From a bacterium (GTDB lineage: Bacteria; Chloroflexota; Dormibacteria; UBA8260; Bog-877): DNA of 18,700 bases. Under the pieces are notes generated by a model, which searched no databases, was not told where the DNA came from, and saw only the letters and a program-made list of their open reading frames with translations. Every line of letters begins with the position of its first letter. Within the stretch, counting starts at the first letter, position 1. Shown one piece after another: positions 9,101 to 16,590 of this stretch. Location: contig JAKAWF010000042.1 of NCBI GenBank assembly GCA_021817025.1, positions 1 to 18,700 of the forward strand, read 5' to 3'. The position numbers and the translations under genes were made by a program.

Positions 9101-9642
9101 TTCAGTTGCGCCTCCAGCACCGACTGGCGGAGCTGGAGCAGGAGCTTCAGCTGCAGCCTCTGCCACCTCGAGTCGTGGCCGCAGCCGTACTGGTGCCCGA
9201 ACAGTTGCTGGAGGCAGGCCCGGCGGGCGCCCGGCATCCACCGATGCACGCACGCGACACGGAAGAGGTCGACCGGCGCGCCATCGAGGCCGTGCTGGCA
9301 GCGGAGCGGCGGCTGGGCCGACGTCCCGTTCCCATGGACCATAACAACCCGGGGTTCGACATCCAGTCTCGGAACTCGGAAGGGCAACTCCTGTTCATAG
9401 AGGTCAAGGGGCGAATCCAGGGGGCCGAGACCGTCACAGTGACGCGCAACGAGATCCTCACCGGCCTCAACACCGGGGGCCAGTACCGGCTGGCCCTTGT
9501 GGAGGTCCTCCCTGGGGGCGGAGAACGGGTTCGTTACCTGGCTGATCCGTTCTCGGACAAGTCCGCTCGGCTAAGCTTCGCGGAGATCAGCACCACCTTC
9601 AGCTGGACCAAGCTCTGGGAGGCGGCGTCCGATCCAGCCTAA
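6166..9642 (+). CDS. SNF2-family helicase with C-terminal DUF3883/NOV_C nuclease-like domain
   Basis: A 1158-residue Swi2/Snf2-type DNA translocase (COG0553-like), numbered from the proposed start. Motif I is DDPGAGKT (129-136), motif II DEAH (230-233), motif III TATPHSG (267-273), motif V ATDAAGEGINLQ (563-574) and motif VI NRIEQRFGRIHRIGQ (589-603). Charged coiled-coil-like segments occur in the inter-lobe insert and near 940-1010. The C-terminus (about 1027-1130) is DUF3883/NOV_C, with GFD (D1065) and IEVKG (E1079, K1081) forming a PD-(D/E)xK-like triad. This helicase type repeatedly neighbours DUF1156 methylases and DUF499 ATPases, and DISARM DrmD is a related SNF2 protein. The start is unusual: the first standard start is TTG 6211, but the frame upstream reads TTLEELTPGLEVSGL, resembling family N-termini. 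With GGAGG at 6154-6158, translation probably begins at ATA 6166; 6211 is the conservative alternative. Confidence 0.93.
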   Translation: MTTLEELTPGLEVSGLVPGTAVEVVAVTWHGDSAVTLTYRDVSGRVAERLLYRGDEAHLQVARGQSRWSFTGDAAAFRLAAEARRIRLGYLFDPLLAVHLSLLEPLPHQIRAVYAEMLPRQPLRFLLADDPGAGKTIMSGLFMKELMLRGDLRRCLVVAPGGLVAQWQEELAEKFHLEFKILTRDAVEASLQGNPFLDEPLLIARMHQLSRNSELRQRLAATDWDLVVVDEAHRMSAHFQGEEVRKTQLYELGELLRGVARHFLLLTATPHSGKQEDFQLFMALLDPDRFAGKPRGEIGDVSDLQRRMIKEKILRMDGTKLFPERRASTVPFRLSPLEMELYDRVTWYVREEMNRADTLQGGQRAVVGFALTGLQRRLASSPEAIYRSLQRRRERLEEQLMRPDRAGTEVDQGLGRLQALLAGGGDEDLSDLDADEAERLDEEAVDQASASRTREELGREVKVLRELEQLAKDVRAAAEDTKWVELRGVIERLAMPQSGQRLQDKLIVFTEYRATLDYLTSRLTTYLGRPEAVVAIHGGVHREDRRRLQYRFTDDPEVLVMVATDAAGEGINLQRAHLLINYDLPWNPNRIEQRFGRIHRIGQEEVCHMWSLVAEDTREGEVYQLLLHKLEEQREALKGEVFDVLGQALPGRTLRDLLIQAIRYGDRPEVRAQLREVIDRDVGEGLATLVAEHALASEVMDQPEVAEVREQMELAAAQRLQPHFVGAFFLAALERLGGRWTERESDRFELLFVPAAVRNAPGFQVLPPRYERVTFEKSLISVSGHPPAEFICPGHPLMEAVVDLVQQREGAALTQGAVLVKPGGSDESPSLMLFLEHEIADSRPAGDGPHVVSRRSQFVTVRNDGRVEPAGPAPYLDCRPPDARERQLALQLARVPWPGGAAEQAGLDYAIRELVPGHLNEVRSLTVGRVEKVRSAVQKRLTREITYWDRRAQELEAQARQGRQPRINPAMARARADELQLRLQHRLAELEQELQLQPLPPRVVAAAVLVPEQLLEAGPAGARHPPMHARDTEEVDRRAIEAVLAAERRLGRRPVPMDHNNPGFDIQSRNSEGQLLFIEVKGRIQGAETVTVTRNEILTGLNTGGQYRLALVEVLPGGGERVRYLADPFSDKSARLSFAEISTTFSWTKLWEAASDPA

Positions 9643-9650
9643 AGGCACCC

Positions 9651-9658
9651 GGGGAGGA
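9651..9658 (+). promoter_or_regulatory. Ribosome binding site of the small unknown gene
   Basis: GGGGAGGA sits about ten bases before ATG 9669 and begins only eight bases after the SNF2 helicase stop. It supports translation of the 124-residue protein from this ATG as part of the same transcript. Confidence 0.6.
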
Positions 9659-9668
9659 AACGATCGAA

Positions 9669-10043
9669 ATGACGCCGGAGGTCGCGAAGAGGCTGGCGGA
9701 ATACGTCGCCCAGAACCGGATGCGGCTGGCATCCCTGCACCCGGGTACTCCCGTGTCGACCGAGGAACTCGCGAAAGAGCTGGCTAGTGACGCTCACTTC
9801 GCAAAGATTGGCCTCTGCAAATTCTGGCGCGACCCCACCGTGGAAGAGGTGCGGGCGGTGCTGACGGCCATCCCGGACCCCTACGGAGTAGGGCCGCCGG
9901 TCGAATTGCTCGCTACCGCGGTCACCCTCGCCTGCAGCAAGCACACGCGTGGGCCGCGAGGAGTGTCCATCGCAGCCGGGACGGTGGGCACGCTCGTCCT
10001 TGGGTGGCTCATCTCAAGGGCATCCGGGGGCCGCCATGGCTGA
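9669..10043 (+). CDS. Small protein of unknown family with hydrophobic C-terminal segment
   Basis: I do not recognise this 124-residue protein. It is very likely real: third codon positions are strongly G/C, a good ribosome site precedes ATG 9669, it starts 26 bases after the helicase stop, and its end overlaps the methyltransferase start by 8 bases, implying translational coupling. The N-terminal two thirds look soluble and helical (MTPEVAKRLAEYVAQN, then a charged helix near VEEVRAVL). A hydrophobic stretch of about 18 residues (VSIAAGTVGTLVLGWLIS, from residue 99) near the C-terminus could be one membrane span or an amphipathic packing helix, with a short basic tail. Similar clusters often carry a small DUF3780 gene beside the methylase. 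This one is shorter and shows no resemblance I can identify. It might be an adaptor, a membrane anchor or a regulator; no function is claimed. Confidence 0.8.
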   Translation: MTPEVAKRLAEYVAQNRMRLASLHPGTPVSTEELAKELASDAHFAKIGLCKFWRDPTVEEVRAVLTAIPDPYGVGPPVELLATAVTLACSKHTRGPRGVSIAAGTVGTLVLGWLISRASGGRHG

Positions 10044-12750
10044 CGAACGCGAAGGTCCGCCGAGAAAGCTCATTGAGGTAGCCCTGCCCCTGCAGGCGAT
10101 CAACGAGGCTTCGTCTAGAGAGAAGTCTATCCGGCATGGTCACCCATCCACGCTGCATCTGTGGTGGGCCCGGCGCCCCCTTGCCGCCTGTCGAGCTGTC
10201 CTCTTCGCCCAACTGGTGGACGACCCTTCGGCGCACCCTGACAGGTTCCCCACCGAGGAAGCTCAAGAGCGCGAGCGGGAGCGACTCTTCGAGTTGATCC
10301 GCCAGTTGGTCCAGTGGGAGAACTCTTCCAACGATCGTGTCCTAGGCGCGGCCCGGGCAGAAATCCGCAACTCTCTCGGAAGCGACCTTCCGCCCGTGCT
10401 CGACCCGTTTGCCGGGGGCGGGTCCATCCCTCTCGAAGCGCAGAGGCTGGGGCTGGAAGCTCACGCTGGAGACCTCAACCCAGTCGCGGTCATGATCTGC
10501 AAGGCGCTGATCGAACTTCCCTTTGCGTTCAGGGGACAACCCCCGATCTCGAAGCGGAGCGAGCTCGCTCTTGGCGCGGGCAGCTGGCACGGCGCGACAG
10601 GCCTGGCTGCGGACGTCCGACATTACGGGAACTGGATGCTCGAGCGGGCGCGGACCCGGATTGGCCACCTCTACCCGCCAGCCCAACTGCCCACCGGAGG
10701 CCAGGCACCTGTCATTGCCTGGCTCTGGTCCCGGACGGTGGTCTGCCCTAACCCAGCCTGTGGAGGGCGGGCACCGCTGCTGCGCTCGTTCGTGTTGTCT
10801 AGCAGGGCAGGGAAGCGCGTTTGGATGCGACCAGTGCGGAGCGGCAGTCAACTGTCATTCGAAATTGTCCAGGGAGATGGCGCCCCCGCAGAGGGGACGG
10901 TATCTAGGACAGGTGGCAAGTGCCTTCTCTGCGGCTCGCCCATCCCGCTTCCCCACATTCGATCGGAGGGGCGCGCCGGTCGGCTCGGAGCCCAGCTCGT
11001 GGCCATCGTCGCCGAGGGGAACAGGCAGCGAGTATACCTGCCCTCGACGTTGGAGCATGCCCGCGCGGCAGACGTTCCATCGCCCGCCGATGTGCCGATA
11101 GCTGAACTGGCAATAGACCCGCGAAACGTGTGGTGCGTGAACTACGGGCTTACGCACATCTCCGATCTATTCACCGCCCGCCAGCTTACGGCCATTGTCA
11201 CTTTCTCCGACCTCGTGCTGGAGGCCCGCGATCAGGTGATCGCGGACGGTGGGAGCCAAGAATACGCTAGTGCAGTCGGGACGTACCTAGCATTCGCTGT
11301 GGACAAGATGGCAGACATTTCGAGCTCTCTGGTGACCTGGAAGCCATCGATGAACCAGGCGATACATGGATTCACCCGGCAAGCGCTACCGATGGTATGG
11401 GACTTCGCAGAAGTGCAGCCGTTTTCTGGAGCAGCGGGAGACTTCGGCGTCACCGTAAGCGGGATCTGCAAGGTCTTGGAAGGACTCGTGCCGATCTCAT
11501 CTGGTGAGGGCCATCAGGTGGACGCAATAAAGTCCACAAATGGACTCCAGCGTGCCATCATCTGCACCGATCCTCCCTACTATGACAACATCGGGTACGC
11601 AAACCTAGCTGATTTCTTCTACGTCTGGCTCCGCAGGTCCATCCGCGCACTGTATCCGGACGTCTTTGCAACTGTCCTTACCCCGAAGCGGGAGGAGCTG
11701 GTTGCCGACCCGCAGCGCTCCGGCGGCAGGGACGCAGCCAAGGCCGGTTTCGAGGCAGGGTTCCGGGCAGCCGTGGGAAACCTTGTGGGCATTGCCGACC
11801 CTCGATTCCCGATCACTATCTTCTACGCCTTCAAGCAGGCCGAAACGGATGGCGGCGACCAGGTAGCGTCAACCGGCTGGGAGACGATGCTGAAGGGGCT
11901 CATTGCCTCTGGCCTCTCGGTCAGGGGGACATGGCCAATGCGCACCGAGTTGGGTAACCGGCCGCGTGGCCAGCGGAGCAACGCATTGGCCTCGTCGGTG
12001 GTGCTGGTCTGTCGGCGACGGCCCGACCGCGCGGGCATTGTTGACCGCAAGGGCCTGCTCGCCGAGTTGAGGGCCTCCCTCCCCGATCGGCTACGGGTAC
12101 TGCAGCAGGAGACGATCGCACCGGTCGACCTTGCCCAGGCGGCAATCGGGCCCGGGATGGAGGTCTTCTCCAAGTACGACAGGGTGCTGGAGGCTGACGG
12201 GACGTCCATGGCGGTTCGCACCGCTCTGGGCCTCATCAACCACGTGCTGGATGAGGTGCTTGCAGCGCAGGATGGCGAGTTCGACCCGGAGACCAGATGG
12301 GCGGTGTCCTGGTTCGAGCAGCACGGGTTCGGAGACGGCCCCTTTGGGGACGCGGAGACACTATCGAAGGCTCGCGTCACCAGCGTGGGGCGCCTCGAGA
12401 ACATCGGTGTGGTTGACTCGAAGGGAGGCAAAGTCCGGCTGAGATCCCGAGTGGAGCTGGACTCCGGAGACGGATTCCCCGATCCCACCGGTCCAGTCTG
12501 GACGCTCGCCCAGGTTGCCGCCAACAGGCTAGCTGCCCATTCGGAGGTGGCCGCCGCAGAGGTGATCGCCACCTGCCCGAGTTCCCGAGAGGCGATTCGC
12601 GATCTTGCGTACCGCCTCCACGCGATAGCCCAGAAGCAGGGTCGGGCGGAGGATGCCGCCTGCTACAACGATCTTGGCGCCGCGTGGGCCGACATCCAGA
12701 AGCTGGCCGATGGCATCGGAAGGGCACCGCATCAGGACGCGATGCTCTAA
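10036..12750 (+). CDS. DUF1156/COG1743-type DNA adenine or cytosine-N4 methyltransferase with Zn-ribbon
   Basis: A predicted 904-residue S-adenosylmethionine-dependent DNA amino-methyltransferase. The N-terminus (RKLIEVALPLQAINEAS, then HPSTLHLWWARRPLAACR) is the DUF1156 signature. The SAM-binding motif I is DPFAGGGS (123-130), followed by DLNP (146-149). The catalytic motif IV is DPPYYDN (512-518), followed by the family's FFYVWLRRS-like segment. About 380 residues separate the two motifs and include a probable zinc ribbon (C237, C242, C296, C299); this insert may hold the target-recognition region. The frame is open back to GTG 9949, but ATG 10036 begins right at the conserved N-terminus and overlaps the previous gene by 8 bases, so I chose it. 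It should mark self DNA for the helicase-nucleases encoded nearby. The modified base and target site cannot be read from the sequence; adenine-N6 is the usual prediction. Confidence 0.93.
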   Translation: MADEREGPPRKLIEVALPLQAINEASSREKSIRHGHPSTLHLWWARRPLAACRAVLFAQLVDDPSAHPDRFPTEEAQERERERLFELIRQLVQWENSSNDRVLGAARAEIRNSLGSDLPPVLDPFAGGGSIPLEAQRLGLEAHAGDLNPVAVMICKALIELPFAFRGQPPISKRSELALGAGSWHGATGLAADVRHYGNWMLERARTRIGHLYPPAQLPTGGQAPVIAWLWSRTVVCPNPACGGRAPLLRSFVLSSRAGKRVWMRPVRSGSQLSFEIVQGDGAPAEGTVSRTGGKCLLCGSPIPLPHIRSEGRAGRLGAQLVAIVAEGNRQRVYLPSTLEHARAADVPSPADVPIAELAIDPRNVWCVNYGLTHISDLFTARQLTAIVTFSDLVLEARDQVIADGGSQEYASAVGTYLAFAVDKMADISSSLVTWKPSMNQAIHGFTRQALPMVWDFAEVQPFSGAAGDFGVTVSGICKVLEGLVPISSGEGHQVDAIKSTNGLQRAIICTDPPYYDNIGYANLADFFYVWLRRSIRALYPDVFATVLTPKREELVADPQRSGGRDAAKAGFEAGFRAAVGNLVGIADPRFPITIFYAFKQAETDGGDQVASTGWETMLKGLIASGLSVRGTWPMRTELGNRPRGQRSNALASSVVLVCRRRPDRAGIVDRKGLLAELRASLPDRLRVLQQETIAPVDLAQAAIGPGMEVFSKYDRVLEADGTSMAVRTALGLINHVLDEVLAAQDGEFDPETRWAVSWFEQHGFGDGPFGDAETLSKARVTSVGRLENIGVVDSKGGKVRLRSRVELDSGDGFPDPTGPVWTLAQVAANRLAAHSEVAAAEVIATCPSSREAIRDLAYRLHAIAQKQGRAEDAACYNDLGAAWADIQKLADGIGRAPHQDAML

Positions 12751-12752
12751 GT

Positions 12753-12757
12753 GGAGG
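12753..12757 (+). promoter_or_regulatory. Ribosome binding site fixing the GTG start of the DUF499 gene
   Basis: GGAGG directly follows the methyltransferase stop and lies six bases before GTG 12764. It decides for this start over the upstream in-frame ATG 12653, which would overlap the methyltransferase gene by 98 bases and add residues unrelated to the HEPN domain. Confidence 0.75.
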
Positions 12758-12763
12758 TCCCGA

Positions 12764-15700
12764 GTGACAGCGAGTAACAGGGAGCGGATCGGCAGGGCTC
12801 TAGAGTTGGTGGCAGCCGGGCTGGCGCCCTTCTTGGACGCCCAGATGCGGGCAGTAGTACCCAAGGGCAGCAATTGGATTGAGGCCGTATCAGCCCGCTT
12901 CGGACTCGTGCACACTCCCTCCCTTACCGACCCTCAGTTCCAATTGAAGGTCATATGGGACTCCTGGAACGAGGTTTTCGCCAAGATCCTGCAGCGTAGC
13001 GACCGGACCCAGGTGAGCATCCTGATGGATGCTCGGAACTCATGGGCTCACAACAAATCGTTTTCCTTTGACGACACCTATCGTGCTCTGGATGCCGCCC
13101 AGTCGCTCTTGTCCGCAGTTGGAGCTGAGCCGCAGGCGGCAGCCGTAAAGCGCTCCAGGGACGAGGTCCTTAGACAGAGGTACGAGGAGGAGGCCCGTAA
13201 GACGTCCAAAGCGGTTTCCGTGGGGGGTACTACGGTGGCGGGACTGCAGCCGTGGCGGGAAGTGATCGTGCCACACCCCGACGTGCGCTCCGGAGGGTTC
13301 GTGCAGGCCGAGTTCGCGGCCAACCTATGGCAGGTGTTCCAGGGAGATGCCGCCCCTGAGTACCAGGACCCCGCCGAGTTCTTTCGTCGCACGTACCTCA
13401 CGGATGGACTGCGCCAACTCCTAACCGACGCGCTGCGGAGGATGGCCGGGAAGAGGGGCGCCCCGGTAGTGGAACTCCAGACCACGTTCGGAGGTGGCAA
13501 GACCCATGCACTCTTGGCCCTGTACCACCTCTTCTCCGGCACTCCGGCTAGCCAATTCCCCCAGGAAGTCCAGGACATCATCAGCCGGGCCGATGCCCAG
13601 CCGCCACAGTCAGTGAAAAGAGTGGTGCTGGCCTGCGACCGGATCCCGCCCGGGCAGGCAGTCGCCAAGCCTGACGGGACCTCAGTCAGCACGTTGTGGG
13701 GGGAGATCGCCTGGCAGCTGGGAGGCCCGGAGGGGTATGCGCTGGTGGCGCAGTCCGACCGCGCCGGCACCAGCCCAGGGGCACAGCTCGATGAGGTCCT
13801 GCGCCGCTACGGCCCTGCTCTGATCCTGATTGACGAGTGGGTCGCATACGCTCGGCAGCTGTACCACGACCAGGGTCTCCCAGCGGGAAGCTTCGATGCG
13901 CACTTCACGTTCGCCCAAGCACTGACGGAGGCCGCCCAGTCTGTGCCCGGCTGCCTTTTGGTCATATCGATTCCCCAATCGGAGGCCGGGCCTTCAGGGG
14001 CCGGGTACGAACCGGCCGGCTCCAGCAGCGAAGTCGGAGGGCCGGGTGGCCGCGAGACGCTCTCCCGGCTCCGGCTGGTCGTGGGCCGGGTGGAGTCACC
14101 GTGGCGGCCTGCGACTTCCGACGAAAGCTTCGAGATTGTGAGGCGCCGGCTGTTCCAGCCACTGGATGGGCCTGAAGCATTCGCTGCCAGGGACGCCACA
14201 GCCAGGGCGTTTGGAGACCTCTATCGGCGCCAGGCCCGAGACTTTCCCATCGAATGTCGCGAAGAGGCATACGTGACCCGGATCAAGGCAGCGTACCCCA
14301 TTCACCCGGAGCTCTTCGATCGTCTTTACCAGGCCTGGTCCACCCTAGAGAGATTCCAGCGCACGAGGGGCGTGCTCCGGCTCATGGCGTCGGTCATCCA
14401 CTCACTTTGGGCTGGCGCAGATGGTGCGCCCCTTATCCTTCCAGGGACCGTCCCGCTCCACGATTCGGTCGTCTCAACAGAACTCACCAGGTATCTAGAG
14501 GACAATTGGAAGCCAATCCTAGATCGAGATGTGGACGGGCCAGGCTCTCTCGCGCAACAACTTGACGCCGAGCACTCCAATCTGGGGCGCTTCGGTGCTG
14601 CCCGCAGGGCCGCCCGAGCCATCTTCCTCGGGTCTGCCCCAACCTTGGGCACTGCCAACCGGGGACTCGACGAGATCCGAGTCCGCCTGGCCTGTGCATT
14701 CCCCACTGACCCGACAGATGTTTTCTCCGACGCCTTGCGACGACTGGCCAGTTCGTCCACATTCTTGTATAGCGAGGGGCACCGATTCTGGTACGACACC
14801 CAGCCGTCGGTCAGCAGGACCGCGGCGGAACGCAAGCAGCGCTATCTGGAGCACCAGCACGAGGATGTCCAGGACGAGCTAAAGAGGCGTCTTCGCGCGG
14901 ACAGCTTGATTCGCGCCCAGCGGGGTGGATTCATCGCTGTCCACCCGGCACCCGACACCAGTGCCGAAATTGAAGATTCCGACGACGGCGTGAGGCTGAT
15001 CATCCTTGGGCCGGAGGTGTCTCACTCTTCCAAGCTAAGCAAGTCGACAGCGGTCCAGCGGACCATGGATATCCTTGAGCATCGGGGAAAAGCGCCCCGC
15101 CTCTACCGAAACCTAATGCTCTTCCTAGCCGCCGATGGAAGCCGCCTCGATGAACTGCTGGACTCGATCGCTGACTTCCTCGCCTGGAACTCCATCCAGC
15201 AGGAGATGGAGGATTTAGGACTTCTGCAGCAGCGCCGGCAGATCGAGACGAGGCGCCAGGACAGTGATCAAACTGTGCGCTTGCGGCTGCTGGAAACCTA
15301 CAACTGGATCCTTGTACCCAGCCAGCCAGAAAGGTCCGGTGCGGTGACCCTCGACGCCCTAAGGGCTACCGGAGAGGACGGCCTCGCTGCTCGCACCTAC
15401 CGCAAGCTTTGCGAGAACCAGCTTATCAACGACGTGTACAACCCCATTCTCCTGCGTCGCGAGCTCGACGCGATCCCACTTTGGCGGGGAGACCACATCA
15501 CAGCGGGCGAGCTCTGGGACCACTTGGCCCGCTACATATACCTACCCAGGCTCCGAGATCGGGAAGTGCTCTACGGAGCGATTGCCGAAGCCCCCAGGCA
15601 ACTGATCCCCGAGAGGTGGCGCGAAGAGAGCTTCGGAGTGGCGACTGTCTTCGATGAGTCGACGGGTCGCTATCGGGGGGTAGTTGGACCAGGCGGTGAT

Positions 15701-16048
15701 CTCCATGGGCCAGTTCAGTCGGGTACGCTGCTGCTTCATCCCTCGGCGATCACCGAAGTACCCCCAGGGACCCCGCCGCCACCGCCACCGCCACCGCCAC
15801 CGCCACCGGCAGTGCCCCGGAGATTCCACGCATCGGTGCCGCTGGATCCGCTCCGTGCTGCTCGTGATGCAGGGCTCGTTGCAGAGGAGATAGTCCGGCT
15901 GCTGACTGGCGTTCCGACAGCTTCTGTCCAGGTGAGGATGGAGATTCTCGGACACGCACCAGACGGCTTTCCTCCTGAGGTCGAGCGCGCGGTGACAGAA
16001 AACGCATCCGTCCTGCACGCTGAAGTCTTCGGGTTCGAAGACGACTAG
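12764..16048 (+). CDS. Swt1-HEPN + DUF499 (COG1483) AAA-type ATPase
   Basis: A predicted 1094-residue cytoplasmic ATPase. Residues about 1-120 form a Swt1-like HEPN domain ending in RNSWAH (R91 to H96), an intact Rx4H motif of HEPN ribonucleases. The DUF499 ATPase follows: Walker A-like TTFGGGKTH (240-248) and Walker B LIDEW with D357 and E358. The family segments RVESPWRPA and SFEIVRRRLFQ come next, then a long helical C-terminal half. Near the end are twelve consecutive prolines (1004-1015) encoded by a CCG/CCA hexanucleotide repeat, then the conserved DUF499 tail (FHASVPLDPLRAARDAG to TENASVLHAEVFGFE). The GTG start lies 13 bases after the methyltransferase stop, with an excellent ribosome site. 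In the cluster it is the likely sensor or motor of the DNA-marking system; the HEPN domain suggests RNA cleavage as an abortive arm (inference). The HEPN part could instead be a non-catalytic interaction module. Confidence 0.93.
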   Translation: MTASNRERIGRALELVAAGLAPFLDAQMRAVVPKGSNWIEAVSARFGLVHTPSLTDPQFQLKVIWDSWNEVFAKILQRSDRTQVSILMDARNSWAHNKSFSFDDTYRALDAAQSLLSAVGAEPQAAAVKRSRDEVLRQRYEEEARKTSKAVSVGGTTVAGLQPWREVIVPHPDVRSGGFVQAEFAANLWQVFQGDAAPEYQDPAEFFRRTYLTDGLRQLLTDALRRMAGKRGAPVVELQTTFGGGKTHALLALYHLFSGTPASQFPQEVQDIISRADAQPPQSVKRVVLACDRIPPGQAVAKPDGTSVSTLWGEIAWQLGGPEGYALVAQSDRAGTSPGAQLDEVLRRYGPALILIDEWVAYARQLYHDQGLPAGSFDAHFTFAQALTEAAQSVPGCLLVISIPQSEAGPSGAGYEPAGSSSEVGGPGGRETLSRLRLVVGRVESPWRPATSDESFEIVRRRLFQPLDGPEAFAARDATARAFGDLYRRQARDFPIECREEAYVTRIKAAYPIHPELFDRLYQAWSTLERFQRTRGVLRLMASVIHSLWAGADGAPLILPGTVPLHDSVVSTELTRYLEDNWKPILDRDVDGPGSLAQQLDAEHSNLGRFGAARRAARAIFLGSAPTLGTANRGLDEIRVRLACAFPTDPTDVFSDALRRLASSSTFLYSEGHRFWYDTQPSVSRTAAERKQRYLEHQHEDVQDELKRRLRADSLIRAQRGGFIAVHPAPDTSAEIEDSDDGVRLIILGPEVSHSSKLSKSTAVQRTMDILEHRGKAPRLYRNLMLFLAADGSRLDELLDSIADFLAWNSIQQEMEDLGLLQQRRQIETRRQDSDQTVRLRLLETYNWILVPSQPERSGAVTLDALRATGEDGLAARTYRKLCENQLINDVYNPILLRRELDAIPLWRGDHITAGELWDHLARYIYLPRLRDREVLYGAIAEAPRQLIPERWREESFGVATVFDESTGRYRGVVGPGGDLHGPVQSGTLLLHPSAITEVPPGTPPPPPPPPPPPPAVPRRFHASVPLDPLRAARDAGLVAEEIVRLLTGVPTASVQVRMEILGHAPDGFPPEVERAVTENASVLHAEVFGFEDD
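15773..15808 (+). repeat. CCG/CCA hexanucleotide microsatellite coding for poly-proline
   Basis: Five perfect CCGCCA units (15776-15805), flanked by CCG codons, give twelve consecutive prolines joining the ATPase body to its conserved tail. Slippage by one unit would add or remove two prolines without frameshift, so the linker length may vary between strains. Confidence 0.9.
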
Positions 16049-16590
16049 CCTGGGGTTTCATGTGTCTGTGCGGCATCCGGCCGGCCAACGGCAGGGCCAG
16101 ATGGGCTGCGCCCACAACACTGCCTCTGCTCATGCGGTCAGGAGCACGCTTGGCTCATTCCTGTCCTTTCTACATCCTCGAATACGTTCGCACCTCAACA
16201 GCTCTGTTCGCGCCCCACGCACTTCGCTCGGGCCTCGCGAGACCGCATCACGGTTCCCCCGAGGCAGCTCCCGCGCCGACGCTACTTCATGAGAAATGGG
16301 CCTATTTTCTCGAAGTACTATCCATGCTGTGGCCGTCGTCTCCATCCCGCGCTACAACCTGGACTCCTCCCGTCAGGTGTACGGCTACCGGCGTCAGCTG
16401 GGTCTGCGCCGACTTCATTGCACGCCGCCGCGCCCCAGTTGCGGGCTAGCCTCGTACGGTACATATGGTGCTGCATTGGCGGTCCATATACATACTCTCA
16501 GTCCCGACGAGCCTCGCGTGCGACTCGGTGCCACATAGTTTCTGGCAGCCTGAGGCTCCTCGCACGGTCCGCATACCGGGGTATCATAGA
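16049..16590. other. 542-bp gap without a recognisable gene before the OLD gene
   Basis: Several short frames overlap here in different phases (16060-16449, 16289-16600 and others), but none has a credible ribosome site, the third-position bias of the neighbours or a recognisable sequence, so no gene is called. The stretch is visibly less GC-rich toward its right end, with AT-rich patches such as catatacatact (about 16485-16496) that could contain a promoter for the OLD gene; no clear -35 partner is seen. A weak 6-bp hairpin (GAGAAA 16291-16296 with TTTCTC 16306-16311) is present. The gap separates the operon from the next transcription unit. Confidence 0.55.

Noticed and set aside
7450..9387. 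Long reverse-strand open frames opposite the SNF2 helicase (about 290 residues each)
   Set aside because: They are mirror frames of a gene with all helicase motifs intact on the + strand and have no recognisable domains.
556..16048. Identification as DISARM or BREX
   Set aside because: A SNF2 helicase and a DNA methylase are shared features, but no DrmA, DrmB, DrmC, PglZ or BrxL-like protein is seen.
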